Shown here: positions 17,082-26,247 of the stretch, in pieces
How the letters are laid out: the number at the start of each line of letters is the position of its first letter
Position numbering within the stretch: the first letter of the stretch is position 1
NCBI GenBank assembly: GCA_023663505.1
Contig: JAMPHH010000030.1
Coordinates: forward strand, 1 to 33,820
DNA: 33,820 bases
Source: Muribaculum sp.
GTDB lineage: Bacteria > Bacillota > Clostridia > Lachnospirales > Lachnospiraceae
Direction: 5' to 3'
The notes under the pieces: generated by a model
What the model was told of the DNA's origin: nothing
Databases searched by the model: none
Seen by the model: the letters and a program-made list of their open reading frames with translations, nothing else
Translations under genes and position numbers: made by a program

Positions 17082-17975
17082 GTGCAAAAAGGACTACCGT
17101 CCTTAGATATAAAACAAGTAGAATCGGAAGAAAACATTGCCAAATATACCATTAAGGACAGCGTATTTTCTGATTTGTTCAAGTCAAAAAAATATTTGAT
17201 ACAGCTATACAAGGCACTCCACCCCGAGGACGTGACGGCGACAGAGGACGAGTTGACGGACATAACAATCAGGAATGTTTTGACAGACAATCTTTATAAT
17301 GATTTAGGTTTCAGTTTGGGAGAAAAAATTTTTATCCTTGTTGAAGCGCAGTCTGTTTGGACATTAAATATCATAATACGGGCATTGCTGTATTTAGCAC
17401 AGACCTACCATGATTATTTTGAACGCACAAACCAAAACTTATACAAAAGCAAGAAAGTGAAAATGCCGAAGCCTGAATTATATGTGGTATATGTGGGCAA
17501 TCATAAAAATATCCCTGATGAAATATCCCTGTCAAAAGAGTTTTTTGGCGGTGCTGATATTGCCATTGATGTAAAAGTCAAGGTTATTTGTGAGAATGAT
17601 ACAGACAGTATCATCAACCAGTACATCATATTTTCAAAGGTGTATGATGAACAGCGGACAAAATATGGCAGGACAAAGAAAGCCATTACAGAGACTATCC
17701 GTATATGTAAAGACAGGAACGTGCTGCGGGAGTATTTGGAGGACAGAGAAAAGGAGGTTGTTTCTATAATGATGAGTTTGTATGATGAGGAAGAAGTTAT
17801 GCGGTCTTATATCAAGAGTGAACGCTATGAGGCTGAACAGATAAAAGTTAAGGAAAAAGCAAGTCTTATGCTTAAAAATGGCAAGATTACAGTGGAGGAA
17901 ATGCCTGTTTTCTTCCCAGAGTTATCCAGTGAAGAAATCAGAGAAATTGAAGCTGATGTTATGCAACCGATGTAA
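17082..17975 (+). CDS. Rpn family (PD-(D/E)XK nuclease / transposase-31-like) protein
   Basis: A 297-residue protein. It has the family opening YTIKDSVFSDLFKSKKYLIQLYKALHPED and the TDITIRNVLTDNLYNDLGFSLGEKIFILVEAQSVW nuclease core, where D of NDLGF and E-x-Q of VEAQS are the expected metal-binding residues. The middle reads LYVVYVGNHKNIPDEISLSKEFF. The C-terminal helix contains a small MLKNGKITVEEMP repeat-like tail. GTG 17082 has GAGGTG at the right distance; the longer frame from 16995 starts upstream of the predicted -10. Rpn proteins promote RecA-independent DNA exchange in E. coli and are common as scattered accessory genes. A strong terminator follows. Confidence 0.85.
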   Translation: MQKGLPSLDIKQVESEENIAKYTIKDSVFSDLFKSKKYLIQLYKALHPEDVTATEDELTDITIRNVLTDNLYNDLGFSLGEKIFILVEAQSVWTLNIIIRALLYLAQTYHDYFERTNQNLYKSKKVKMPKPELYVVYVGNHKNIPDEISLSKEFFGGADIAIDVKVKVICENDTDSIINQYIIFSKVYDEQRTKYGRTKKAITETIRICKDRNVLREYLEDREKEVVSIMMSLYDEEEVMRSYIKSERYEAEQIKVKEKASLMLKNGKITVEEMPVFFPELSSEEIREIEADVMQPM

Positions 17976-18032
17976 GCAGACAACAATTCAACATCACGAT
18001 AACATTATATCTGCAAGACACATTGGTAAAGG

Positions 18033-18070
18033 CGCATGGAAACAGTAAAATGTGAGCCATGCGTTTTTTT
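18033..18070 (+). terminator. Rho-independent terminator after the Rpn-like gene
   Basis: CGCATGG (18033-18039) pairs perfectly with CCATGCG (18057-18063), followed by seven T. Confidence 0.85.
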
Positions 18071-18180
18071 GTGCCTAAAAGAAGATTTTTATTTTTTGAA
18101 ATATTCAATGAAAGATTGCAGATTATTTTTTGTCTATATAAGTGAAGGCACTTTTGAAATTTGTGAAAAGAGGTGGCAGG

Positions 18181-18741
18181 ATGCAGGATAACGACATAAT
18201 AGAACTGTTTTGGCTGCGTGACGAGGCGGCAATAGTTGAGACAGACAGAAAATACGGAAGATATTGCCGTCGTATTGCAATGAATTTACTTGAAAATGAG
18301 GAAGATGCGAACGAATGCGTGAATGACACATGGTTTAAGGTGTGGAATGCGATTCCGAATGAACGCCCGAGGTATTTTCAAGGTTTTTTGTCAAAAATAA
18401 CCAGACACATAGCTATTAACAGATGGAAAAATCAGACGGCTATTAAGAGAGGAAGCGGAGCAGTGGCACTTGCGTTGGAGGAATTAGGGGAATGTGTCTC
18501 AGGTACATCAACTGTCGAGTCAGAGTATGAAGCAAAAGAATTGTCTGAAGCTATTGATGCGTTTATTAATCGTTTGCCGGAAAAAGAGCAGTGTATTTTT
18601 ATATGGCGGTACTTTTACTTGGAATCTGTGCAGAGCATTGCAAAATGTATGGGACTAAGAGCCAATAATGTATCAGTTATTCTGTCGCGAACCAGAAATA
18701 AGTTAAAGCTTTATTTGCAGGAGAAGGGGTATGAGTTATGA
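18181..18741 (+). CDS. ECF-type sigma factor of the AT-rich island
   Basis: A 186-residue sigma-70 family protein. Region 2 reads IVETDRKYGRYCRRIAMNLLENEEDANECVNDTWFKVWNAIPNERPRYFQGFLSKITRHIAINRWK. Region 4 reads LPEKEQCIFIWRYFYLESVQSIAKCMGLRANNVSVILSRTRNKLKLYLQEKG. The mutation-like NNVSVILSR recognition helix differs from that of the sigma factor at 745. ATG 18181 is chosen by its nearby GAGGTGG/CAGG site; the frame is open to 18142. Its stop overlaps the next ATG by 4 nt (ATGA), so the partner is translationally coupled. Codon and base use are AT-richer than the flanking housekeeping genes, suggesting transfer. Confidence 0.9.
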   Translation: MQDNDIIELFWLRDEAAIVETDRKYGRYCRRIAMNLLENEEDANECVNDTWFKVWNAIPNERPRYFQGFLSKITRHIAINRWKNQTAIKRGSGAVALALEELGECVSGTSTVESEYEAKELSEAIDAFINRLPEKEQCIFIWRYFYLESVQSIAKCMGLRANNVSVILSRTRNKLKLYLQEKGYEL

Positions 18742-19949
18742 AGCAGGAAGAATTGTTTGATGCAATCGGTATGATTCACAGCGAGACGATAGAAAGGAAT
18801 TTGTGGTATATAAAAATAAATAATACGAAGGCAATGGAAAATAACGAGAAGAGGTATGAAGTGAAACTTTCTGCCGAAAAAACCAAGATTTCAGGATTGG
18901 TGCAAATGAGAAAAATTGCGGCGTGCATCGCAATAGCAACAGTGCTCTTGATTGGAAGCTCAGGTATTGCGTATGCAATGGTGCCGTCTTTCCGTGAGTT
19001 TATTAATGCCATTATTTTTCCGGAGTATTCAACAGAAGAAATGGTGGCAATCAGGGATGGTCATATGACAGGAGCTTTTGATGAGCAGGATGTTCTGCTT
19101 ACTTTTTTGGATAAATTTAACAAAAAGGAGTGGGGAAATGAAATAACCGTTCCGTATGAAAACGGTTATATTTATGAGATGTATTGTGAAGATGCGGACT
19201 CATTGGTAGCTTTTGTTGACAGTTCTCGGAATGATTTTGTTGTGGCTGTTTGCATAAAAAAATTGGAATATGCAGAGACGTCCGGTATCTGGCAGGTTGA
19301 GGGGTATCAGGTACTGCGTCAGGCAGACGCACAAGATTGGAAAGCAAGTCTGACTGTTTATAGCAGTGATGCATTTGGGGAACAGAGTGGTGTGCAGGGA
19401 AGTGCAGCTTCTGATGCGTTCGTTACCGCAGCGGAAGAAGTGCTGCTCTACAATGTAAATAATAAGGATAAAGCTATTTCTATTGAACAGGAGGATGCAG
19501 AGTATCTTGTGTCTCTGTTTGAAAGCTATTCTTTTGAGCAGATAGCATTTGAGGGTTTTGCGCAATATGTTGTAAAAACCGAAAACAAAAAGTATCTGCT
19601 TGATTCTCAAGGACATGTAGTTGTTGACGAAGATGGGATACAGGGGATGTTCCGGTTAAACCGGAAAGATTTTGAGGATATTACAAGTATGTTTAACAGG
19701 TATGGCATTTTTGTGAAAGATCAAGCGGAACAGGCAGTAAACGATCATGCTGTTTTTATGGGAGAGTTCATGATTTCAATATCTGAAAACAAGCAAGATA
19801 TTACAGCAAAATTGGACGCTGCCGGCTTGAGTTATGTTGAGAGGAAAGCAGATAATGAGCAGAAAGGAAAATATGATTCCTATTATGCAATCGGAGCATC
19901 TTTACAAGTGTATTTTTTAGAGAAAATTCTTATCCCATATACAATATAG
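18738..19949 (+). CDS. Membrane-anchored anti-sigma-like protein, AT-rich island
   Basis: A 403-residue protein. Residues 1-58 are cytoplasmic (QEELFDAIGMIHSETIERNLWYIK, then a charged stretch). Residues about 59-80 are a membrane span (IAACIAIATVLLIGSSGIAYA). The remainder, about 320 residues, should be outside. It holds MVPSFREFINAIIFPEYSTEEM and two regions rich in acidic and aromatic residues. The topology matches the first anti-sigma at 1295, but the sequences are not obviously related beyond that. The role rests on the coupled sigma gene. Ligand or stress sensed is unknown. Confidence 0.75.
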   Translation: MKQEELFDAIGMIHSETIERNLWYIKINNTKAMENNEKRYEVKLSAEKTKISGLVQMRKIAACIAIATVLLIGSSGIAYAMVPSFREFINAIIFPEYSTEEMVAIRDGHMTGAFDEQDVLLTFLDKFNKKEWGNEITVPYENGYIYEMYCEDADSLVAFVDSSRNDFVVAVCIKKLEYAETSGIWQVEGYQVLRQADAQDWKASLTVYSSDAFGEQSGVQGSAASDAFVTAAEEVLLYNVNNKDKAISIEQEDAEYLVSLFESYSFEQIAFEGFAQYVVKTENKKYLLDSQGHVVVDEDGIQGMFRLNRKDFEDITSMFNRYGIFVKDQAEQAVNDHAVFMGEFMISISENKQDITAKLDAAGLSYVERKADNEQKGKYDSYYAIGASLQVYFLEKILIPYTI

Positions 19950-20128
19950 ATATCTATGTTCCCAGTCAATCTCCTATATATGATTATGGAGAGGAAATAC
20001 AACCGTGAGTCTGTCAAAATTTAATGGAATTGCATGTGTGTTTGTGGTAAAATAATTAAACAAGGGTGTTTCGAGAATGATATTAGGGAACTTGAAAAAG
20101 AACAATTTAATATCAGGGAGGTTTAATT

Positions 20129-20530
20129 ATGTATTACAAAGAACTATTAGAGCAAATAATTGGACACCCAATTCAGACGGAGAGAAAAGTGCCCGGTACA
20201 TACCTTCATGAAGGTCGGGAATATCGTTACGTTTCTAATAAAAGTCAAGTTAAATTCGGTAAGCTTTTTCACGAGATATGTAGTGTTTTGCCATGCATTC
20301 CTCAAGACGGGGGAGCCATAGTCGAGGGTTGTAAGATTACTTTGCCAAATGGCGACATATTTGAGGCAGTTTCCTATAAGGGAGATATTGAAGGGTGGCG
20401 ACAGCAGCTTGAACAGGGAGCCAAGGCGTTAAATGAAGAAATTGCCCAAATTGATACTGATACCGATTCCATTGTGTTAAATGATGCGCAGTCGTTTCGT
20501 TTAACGGACTGTATTATTGATTTTTATTGA
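20129..20530 (+). CDS. Small soluble protein of unknown function
   Basis: A 133-residue protein with a good GGGAGG ribosome site before ATG 20129. It starts MYYKELLEQIIGHPIQTERK and has GREYRYVSNKSQVKFGKLFHEI, ITLPNGDIFEAVSYKGDIEGWRQQLEQGAKALNEEIAQIDTD and a C-terminal beta-like end. There is no signal, membrane span or recognised motif. The 179-base gap before it has only a weak extended -10 (TGGTAAAAT near 20045) and nothing else I can name. The AT-rich base use places it in the island. Confidence 0.6.
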   Translation: MYYKELLEQIIGHPIQTERKVPGTYLHEGREYRYVSNKSQVKFGKLFHEICSVLPCIPQDGGAIVEGCKITLPNGDIFEAVSYKGDIEGWRQQLEQGAKALNEEIAQIDTDTDSIVLNDAQSFRLTDCIIDFY

Positions 20531-20614
20531 TGCGACCCTCCACCGTCTTTCTAATCTTGAAATCAGAACCATCACCAGTCAATTTCACAAATTTCACAAG
20601 TCAAAATTTCCATG

Positions 20615-20643
20615 GTGACAAGCGGCAAGAAAAATGGTATACT
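20615..20643 (+). promoter_or_regulatory. Predicted promoter of the ftsK-rlmH gene run
   Basis: GTGACA (20615-20620), 17 nt, TATACT (20638-20643) with an extended TG just upstream. A short tandem ATTTCACAA repeat precedes it at 20582-20599. Confidence 0.6.
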
Positions 20644-20700
20644 TATGCTTTAAGGGAAGATATTGGTGAAAGAATCAAGAACAGAGAGGTATGAAGCAGA

Positions 20701-23640
20701 ATGGCTTCTTCATCAAATAAATCTACACAGAGAAAAACAAGTTCAACTAAGAGCGGCGCCACGCGCGCTGCCGCCTCAAGAAAGATAGACGAGACACAGT
20801 TACAGCAGGACAGAGAGCTTTTTCACGAGATAGGGCTGATCGCCCTGTTTATTGTGATGGTTTTGTTGTTTCTATGCAATTTTGGCATTATAGGTCCCGT
20901 GGGCAACGGCATCAGGGATATTATGTTCGGAATTTTTGGCTTTCTTGCCTATTTGACGCCGATACTGGCTTTTCTGCTGACAGCCTTTTGGTTTGCCAAC
21001 GAGGGAAGCCCCACAGCCCTGCGCAAGCTGATTGCGGGGATTGCCCTGTATATTATGGCAGGCGTTGTCTGTGAGCTGATTGCGGGGCCCGTCACGTCCA
21101 TGGAGACCTATGACATCAAAGCGCTTTATGACAGCTGCAGCCTTGGCAGGAAGGGCGGCGGCGTGTTGGCGGGAAGCCTCGCGTATTTGCTGTACCACAG
21201 TCTGGAAATGATGGGGACGATTCTGGTGGTGCTGCTTTGCTCGGCAATCAGCCTGATACTCCTGACGGAGCGTTCCCTGTTAAGCAGCATGAGAGAGGGC
21301 TCCGAGCGCCTTAGGGAGCTTTCGGTGGTTGACCCGGAAAGGTTTGAGGAGGAGTCGGAGCGTCGGAGGGAATCGGCGAGACTCCGCAGGGAGGAACAGG
21401 AGAGACTTCGCGAGGAGCGCGGGAGCGCCAAGGAGGAGCGTGCCCGCAGAAATGCGGAGCGCGCGGAGGAGCGGCGGCTTCGCGCAGAGGAGAAGGAGAA
21501 TGAGAAGATTCTTCGTATGGAGAAGAAGGTATCCGGCGTGATGATGGACACCTCCCTCAAAAAGGACGAGGAGAAGCGTCGCAGCGACCTTCACGAGATT
21601 ACATATCAGGGAGCGCAGGAGACAGGCAACACACCGCAGGCAACAGGTCAGGGGCATACGGCTTCCGGCGGTGCGGGTGCGTCGGCTCCGACATTTGATT
21701 TTGACAAAATCCGTGTGCGCACGATGCATCAGGTGAATCTGACAGAGGTGTACCCCGAGGACGAAATGCAAGATGACATACAAATGCAGGGGACACAGAC
21801 ATATGAAGCACAAATGCAGGGGACACAGGCGTATGGAGCGCAGATGCACGATGCACAGGTTAATGGAGCGCAGACAAACGATACACAGGCGTATGGGACA
21901 CAAAATCCCGCAGCGATGACATACGTGTCACAAAACCCCGAGACACAGACTCGCGCTTCCGATTGGGAGCGCGAGGATAGAGGAATGGAAGCCGACCGCA
22001 ATCAGGTCAGCGGGCAGAGGGATAGCCTGCTTACCCACGAGGCGGAGCGGATTCAGGTACACAAGGAGAAGGTAAGCGCCACGCCGCCTGCGGATAACGG
22101 CTTGTCGCCCGCACAGGCGCAGATACATAAGGATATTCAGAATACCGAGAAAAAGGCTCCCAAGAAATACATGTTCCCGCCGCTTTCCAGATTGCAGAAG
22201 GGCGCGGCGTCCTCCGTTGATTCTACCAATGAATTGAAGGAGACGGCGATGCGGCTGCAGCAGACCCTGAACAATTTCGGGGTGAAGGTGACGATCACGG
22301 ATATCAGTCAGGGACCCAGTGTGACCCGCTACGAGCTGCAGCCCGAGCAGGGAGTGAAGGTATCCAAGATCGTGGGTCTGACTGATGACATCAAGTTAAA
22401 CCTTGCGGCGACGGATATTCGTATTGAGGCGCCTATCCCGGGCAAGGCGGCAATCGGCATCGAGGTGCCCAATAAAGAGAATATGACAGTGGCTCTCAGG
22501 GATTTGTTTGAGAGCAAGGAATTTAAGGACTTTCCGTCGAATATCGCATTTGCGGTGGGAAAGGATATCGCGGGCAAGACGGTGGTGGCGGATATCGCCA
22601 AGATGCCCCATATGCTGATCGCGGGCGCCACGGGCTCCGGCAAGTCCGTCTGCATCAACACGTTGATCATGAGCATTTTATATAAGGCGCACCCCGATGA
22701 CGTGAAGCTGATCATGGTGGATCCCAAGGTGGTGGAGTTGTCCGTCTATAACGGCATTCCGCATCTGCTGATCCCCGTGGTGACCGACCCCAAGAAGGCA
22801 TCGGCGGCTTTACATTGGGCGGTGTCGGAGATGGAGGACCGCTACCGCAAGTTTGCTGATTATAATGTCCGCGATCTGAAGGGCTATAATAAAAAGCTTG
22901 AGACCATGAGGGAGAACGGAGATGAAGACGCACCCTCCAAGCTTCCACAGATCGTGATCATTGTGGACGAGCTGGCGGATTTGATGATGGTGAGTCCCGG
23001 TGAGGTGGAGGAGTCCATTTGCCGTTTGGCGCAGTTGGCTAGAGCCTGCGGCATTCATTTGATCATCGCCACCCAGAGACCCAGCGTGGATGTCATCACG
23101 GGCTTGATCAAGGCAAATATGCCAAGCCGTGTGGCTTTTGCCGTGTCCAGCGGGGTGGATTCTCGCACCATATTGGATATGGTGGGGGCGGAGAAGCTTT
23201 TGGGCAAAGGAGATATGCTTTTTTATCCGCAGGGCTATACCAAGCCCGCGCGTATACAGGGAGCCTTCGTGTCTGACAAGGAGGTGTCGGACGTGGTGGA
23301 CTTCCTGAAGAATCAAATGATAGGCAATGTCTATGCGGAGGATATTGAGGAGAAGATCAAAAATATCGGCACCTCCTCCGGAAGCGGCGCAGGCGGTGGC
23401 TCGAACGGAGGAGACAGCGGCAGAGACGAATATTTTGCGGAGGCGGGACGGTTTGTGATCGATAAGGATAAGGCGTCCATCGGTATGCTGCAGAGAGTCT
23501 TAAAGATTGGTTTTAACAGGGCTGCCCGCATTATGGACCAGCTCTGCGAATATGGTGTTGTAGGCGAGGAGGAGGGCACGAAGCCCCGCAAGGTTCTCAT
23601 GAGCCCGGAACAGTTTGAACAGCTCTTGGAGGAAATATAA
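20701..23640 (+). CDS. ftsK: DNA translocase FtsK/SpoIIIE
   Basis: A 979-residue septal DNA pump. Four membrane spans lie at about 43-187. A charged helical linker (about 195-280, very rich in Arg and Glu) follows, then a Gln/Thr/Ala-rich linker with six decapeptide repeats (codons 361-420). The alpha/beta motor begins near KEKVSATPPADN and has Walker A GATGSGKS (Lys648), IIVDELADLMMV and ATQRPSVDVITGLIKANMPSRVAFAVSS. The C-terminal gamma winged helix (IDKDKASIGMLQRVLKIGFNRAARIMDQL) recognises oriented chromosome motifs. A Gly/Ser linker (GTSSGSGAGGGSNGGD) precedes gamma. The stop abuts the fhs ATG. Chromosome segregation at division, and sporulation if the organism does so, are the expected roles. 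Confidence 0.97.
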   Translation: MASSSNKSTQRKTSSTKSGATRAAASRKIDETQLQQDRELFHEIGLIALFIVMVLLFLCNFGIIGPVGNGIRDIMFGIFGFLAYLTPILAFLLTAFWFANEGSPTALRKLIAGIALYIMAGVVCELIAGPVTSMETYDIKALYDSCSLGRKGGGVLAGSLAYLLYHSLEMMGTILVVLLCSAISLILLTERSLLSSMREGSERLRELSVVDPERFEEESERRRESARLRREEQERLREERGSAKEERARRNAERAEERRLRAEEKENEKILRMEKKVSGVMMDTSLKKDEEKRRSDLHEITYQGAQETGNTPQATGQGHTASGGAGASAPTFDFDKIRVRTMHQVNLTEVYPEDEMQDDIQMQGTQTYEAQMQGTQAYGAQMHDAQVNGAQTNDTQAYGTQNPAAMTYVSQNPETQTRASDWEREDRGMEADRNQVSGQRDSLLTHEAERIQVHKEKVSATPPADNGLSPAQAQIHKDIQNTEKKAPKKYMFPPLSRLQKGAASSVDSTNELKETAMRLQQTLNNFGVKVTITDISQGPSVTRYELQPEQGVKVSKIVGLTDDIKLNLAATDIRIEAPIPGKAAIGIEVPNKENMTVALRDLFESKEFKDFPSNIAFAVGKDIAGKTVVADIAKMPHMLIAGATGSGKSVCINTLIMSILYKAHPDDVKLIMVDPKVVELSVYNGIPHLLIPVVTDPKKASAALHWAVSEMEDRYRKFADYNVRDLKGYNKKLETMRENGDEDAPSKLPQIVIIVDELADLMMVSPGEVEESICRLAQLARACGIHLIIATQRPSVDVITGLIKANMPSRVAFAVSSGVDSRTILDMVGAEKLLGKGDMLFYPQGYTKPARIQGAFVSDKEVSDVVDFLKNQMIGNVYAEDIEEKIKNIGTSSGSGAGGGSNGGDSGRDEYFAEAGRFVIDKDKASIGMLQRVLKIGFNRAARIMDQLCEYGVVGEEEGTKPRKVLMSPEQFEQLLEEI
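21781..21960 (+). repeat. Six tandem degenerate 30-nt units inside ftsK
   Basis: In frame, they encode QMQGTQTYEA, QMQGTQAYGA, QMHDAQVNGA, QTNDTQAYGT, QNPAAMTYVS and QNPETQTRAS. The first two units are nearly identical at DNA level and later ones drift, as expected of slippage-born expansion. Confidence 0.85.
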
Positions 23641-25311
23641 ATGAAGACAGATATTGAGATTGCGCAGGAGGCTAAGCTGCAGCCGATTGCGGAAATCGCG
23701 GCAGCCTGTGGAATCCCGACAGAGGAATTGGAGCTTTATGGAAGCTACAAGGCAAAGCTTTCTGATGCCTGCTTGAAGAAGCTTGACAGGCAGCCTGACG
23801 GCAAGTTAATCTTAGTGACCGCTATCAACCCCACTCCCGCAGGGGAGGGAAAGACCACCACCACGGTCGGGCTGGGGCAGGCGTTTGGCAGGCTTGGCAA
23901 AAGGGCGGTGATCGCCCTGCGGGAGCCTTCCCTTGGTCCCTGCTTTGGAATGAAGGGGGGCGCGGCGGGCGGCGGCATGTCGCAGGTGGTTCCCATGGAG
24001 GATTTGAATCTGCATTTCACAGGGGATTTTCACGCGATCACCTCCGCCAACAATCTTTTGGCAGCTCTTTTGGATAATCATATCCAGCAGGGCAATGAGC
24101 TTAGAATCGACACGAGACAGATCGTTTGGAAGCGCTGTGAGGATATGAATGACAGGGCTTTGCGCAATATCGTGGTGGGGCTTGGCGGTAAAACGGACGG
24201 CTTTGCCAGAGAGGATCACTTCATCATCACGGTGGCGAGTGAGATCATGGCGATTTTCTGTCTCGCCGAGAATATGAAGGATTTGAAGGAGCGTTTGGCA
24301 AAGATCGTCGTGGCATACAATTATGACGGGGAGCCTGTCACCGCCAAGGATTTGAATGCGGTGGGGGCGATGGCGGCGCTGCTTCGGGACGCAATCAAAC
24401 CGAATCTGGTTCAGACCCTGGAGCATACCCCTGCTCTGGTGCATGGCGGACCATTTGCTAACATAGCCCATGGCTGCAACTCCGTGCGGGCGACGAAGGC
24501 GGGGCTCAAGCTGGCGGATTACTGTATTACGGAGGCAGGCTTTGGCGCGGATTTGGGCGCTGAGAAATTCTTTGACATCAAATGCCGCATGGCGGGACTT
24601 AAGCCGGACGCGGTGGTGCTTGTCGCCACGGTGCGCGCGCTAAAATACAACGGCGGTGTGGCGAAGGCTGATTTGAATCAGGAGAATCTTAAGGCTCTGA
24701 ACAAGGGGATTGCGAATCTGGAGAAGCATATTGAGAATATCAAGAAGTATGGTGTACCTGTGGTGGTGACGCTGAATGCCTTTACGTCCGACACGGAGGC
24801 GGAGATTGACTTTGTAAAGAGGTCTTGCGAGAGCAGGGGCTGTGAATTTGCTTTGTCAGAGGTGTGGGAGAAGGGCGGCGAAGGGGGCATTGCCCTTGCT
24901 GAGAAGGTCTTGAAGACCTTGGAAGAGAAGGAGAGTCATTTTAAACCGCTCTATGATGATGATTTATCTCTCAAGGAGAAGATACAGAAGGTTGCCTCGG
25001 AGATTTATGGCGCAGGGGGAGTGACCTACACGCAGACGGCATTGAAGCAGCTAAATCAGCTTGAGAAGCTGGGCTATGGAAAATTCCCTGTATGCATGGC
25101 TAAGAATCAATATTCCCTGTCGGACGACCCGACGCTTTTGGGGCGTCCCGTAGGCTTTGAGATCAGTGTGAGAGAGCTGTATGTGTCTGCAGGAGCGGGG
25201 TTCGTGGTGGTGCTTACCGGCGCGGTGATGACGATGCCGGGGCTGCCCAAGACGCCTGCCGCCTATCAGATAGATGTAGATGACGAGGGGAAGATCACGG
25301 GTTTATTCTAA
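23641..25311 (+). CDS. fhs: Formate-tetrahydrofolate ligase
   Basis: A 556-residue enzyme that makes 10-formyl-THF from formate, THF and ATP. The ATP site is TPAGEGKTTTTVGLGQAF (residues about 64-81). Other motifs are REPSLGPCFGMKGGAAGGG, DFHAITSANNLLAALLDNH, HGGPFANIAHGCNSV, ITEAGFGADLGAEKF and CMAKNQYSLSDDPTLLG. Full-length for the family. It starts one base after the ftsK stop with GGAGG inside the ftsK end, so it is cotranscribed. With folD it forms the folate branch of one-carbon metabolism (Wood-Ljungdahl methyl arm or purine supply). Confidence 0.98.
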   Translation: MKTDIEIAQEAKLQPIAEIAAACGIPTEELELYGSYKAKLSDACLKKLDRQPDGKLILVTAINPTPAGEGKTTTTVGLGQAFGRLGKRAVIALREPSLGPCFGMKGGAAGGGMSQVVPMEDLNLHFTGDFHAITSANNLLAALLDNHIQQGNELRIDTRQIVWKRCEDMNDRALRNIVVGLGGKTDGFAREDHFIITVASEIMAIFCLAENMKDLKERLAKIVVAYNYDGEPVTAKDLNAVGAMAALLRDAIKPNLVQTLEHTPALVHGGPFANIAHGCNSVRATKAGLKLADYCITEAGFGADLGAEKFFDIKCRMAGLKPDAVVLVATVRALKYNGGVAKADLNQENLKALNKGIANLEKHIENIKKYGVPVVVTLNAFTSDTEAEIDFVKRSCESRGCEFALSEVWEKGGEGGIALAEKVLKTLEEKESHFKPLYDDDLSLKEKIQKVASEIYGAGGVTYTQTALKQLNQLEKLGYGKFPVCMAKNQYSLSDDPTLLGRPVGFEISVRELYVSAGAGFVVVLTGAVMTMPGLPKTPAAYQIDVDDEGKITGLF

Positions 25312-25386
25312 CGTGCCACATGCATTTTATCACTGCTTTCGCAGCGTGCGGACGGCGCATATACATATCAAAGGGAGAAGATAACG

Positions 25387-26232
25387 ATGGCGAAATTAAT
25401 TGACGGAAAAGCGATTTCTGCCCAGATCAAGGACGAGTGTAAGGAGAAGGTTGCCAAGCTTAGGGCGGAGGGCATCGAGGTGACCTTGGCGGTGATACAG
25501 GTGGGAGCTGACCCTGCTTCCACGGTCTATGTTGGCAATAAGAAAAAGGCATGTGAGTATATCGGGATTCGTTCCCTTGCCTATGAGCTTCCGGAGGAGA
25601 CCACGGAGGGAGAGCTTTTAGATATCATCACAGAGCTAAATGGGCGCGGGGACGTCAACGGTATCCTAGTGCAGCTTCCCCTGCCAAAGCACATCAATGA
25701 GGAAAAGGTGCTTGACAGCATTGACCCGAAAAAGGATGTGGACGGTTTTCACCCGCAGAACGTTGGAGCGTTGTGTATCGGAAAACAAGGCTTTGTGTCC
25801 TGTACTCCGGCGGGTATCATTCAGCTTCTGAAGCGTTCGGGGATTGAGATCGCAGGCAGGGAATGCGTGGTCGTGGGGCGCAGCAATATCGTTGGAAAGC
25901 CCATGGCGTTGCTGTTGCTTCGGGAGAATGGCACCGTGACCGTGACACACAGCCGCACGAGGGATTTGAAAGAGGTGACAAGGCGCGCCGACATTCTGGT
26001 GGTGGCGATCGGTAAGCCCAAGATGATCACAGCAGATTATGTGAAGGAGGGCGCCGTGGTCATTGATGTGGGAATTCACCGCAATGAGAATAATAAGCTG
26101 TGCGGGGACGTTGACTTTGAGAGCGTGGAGCCTCTTTGCAGCGCGATCACGCCGGTGCCCGGCGGAGTCGGTCCCATGACCATTGCCATGTTGATGAACA
26201 ATTGTGTGGAGTCTGTTGCGATACAGCGATAA
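25387..26232 (+). CDS. folD: Methylenetetrahydrofolate dehydrogenase / methenyl-THF cyclohydrolase
   Basis: A 281-residue bifunctional enzyme converting 5,10-methylene-THF to 10-formyl-THF with reduction of NADP+. Visible motifs are VGADPASTVYVGNKKKACEYIGI (with the catalytic lysine region), GILVQLPLPKHI, KDVDGFHPQNVG, CVVVGRSNIVGKPMALLL and PVPGGVGPMTIAMLMNN. GGGAGA precedes ATG 25387. The 75-base gap after fhs shows no terminator. It acts on the product of Fhs, so the order reflects the pathway. Confidence 0.98.
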   Translation: MAKLIDGKAISAQIKDECKEKVAKLRAEGIEVTLAVIQVGADPASTVYVGNKKKACEYIGIRSLAYELPEETTEGELLDIITELNGRGDVNGILVQLPLPKHINEEKVLDSIDPKKDVDGFHPQNVGALCIGKQGFVSCTPAGIIQLLKRSGIEIAGRECVVVGRSNIVGKPMALLLLRENGTVTVTHSRTRDLKEVTRRADILVVAIGKPKMITADYVKEGAVVIDVGIHRNENNKLCGDVDFESVEPLCSAITPVPGGVGPMTIAMLMNNCVESVAIQR

Positions 26233-26247
26233 GAGAGGGGACAACCT

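Noticed and set aside
20691..20720. A 9-codon ORF overlapping the ftsK start
   Set aside because: Too short to support as a gene; it probably only reflects a chance ATG after the ribosome site.
25312..25386. THF riboswitch between fhs and folD
   Set aside because: The gap is too short and only a 4-bp stem (CTGC/GCAG) is visible.
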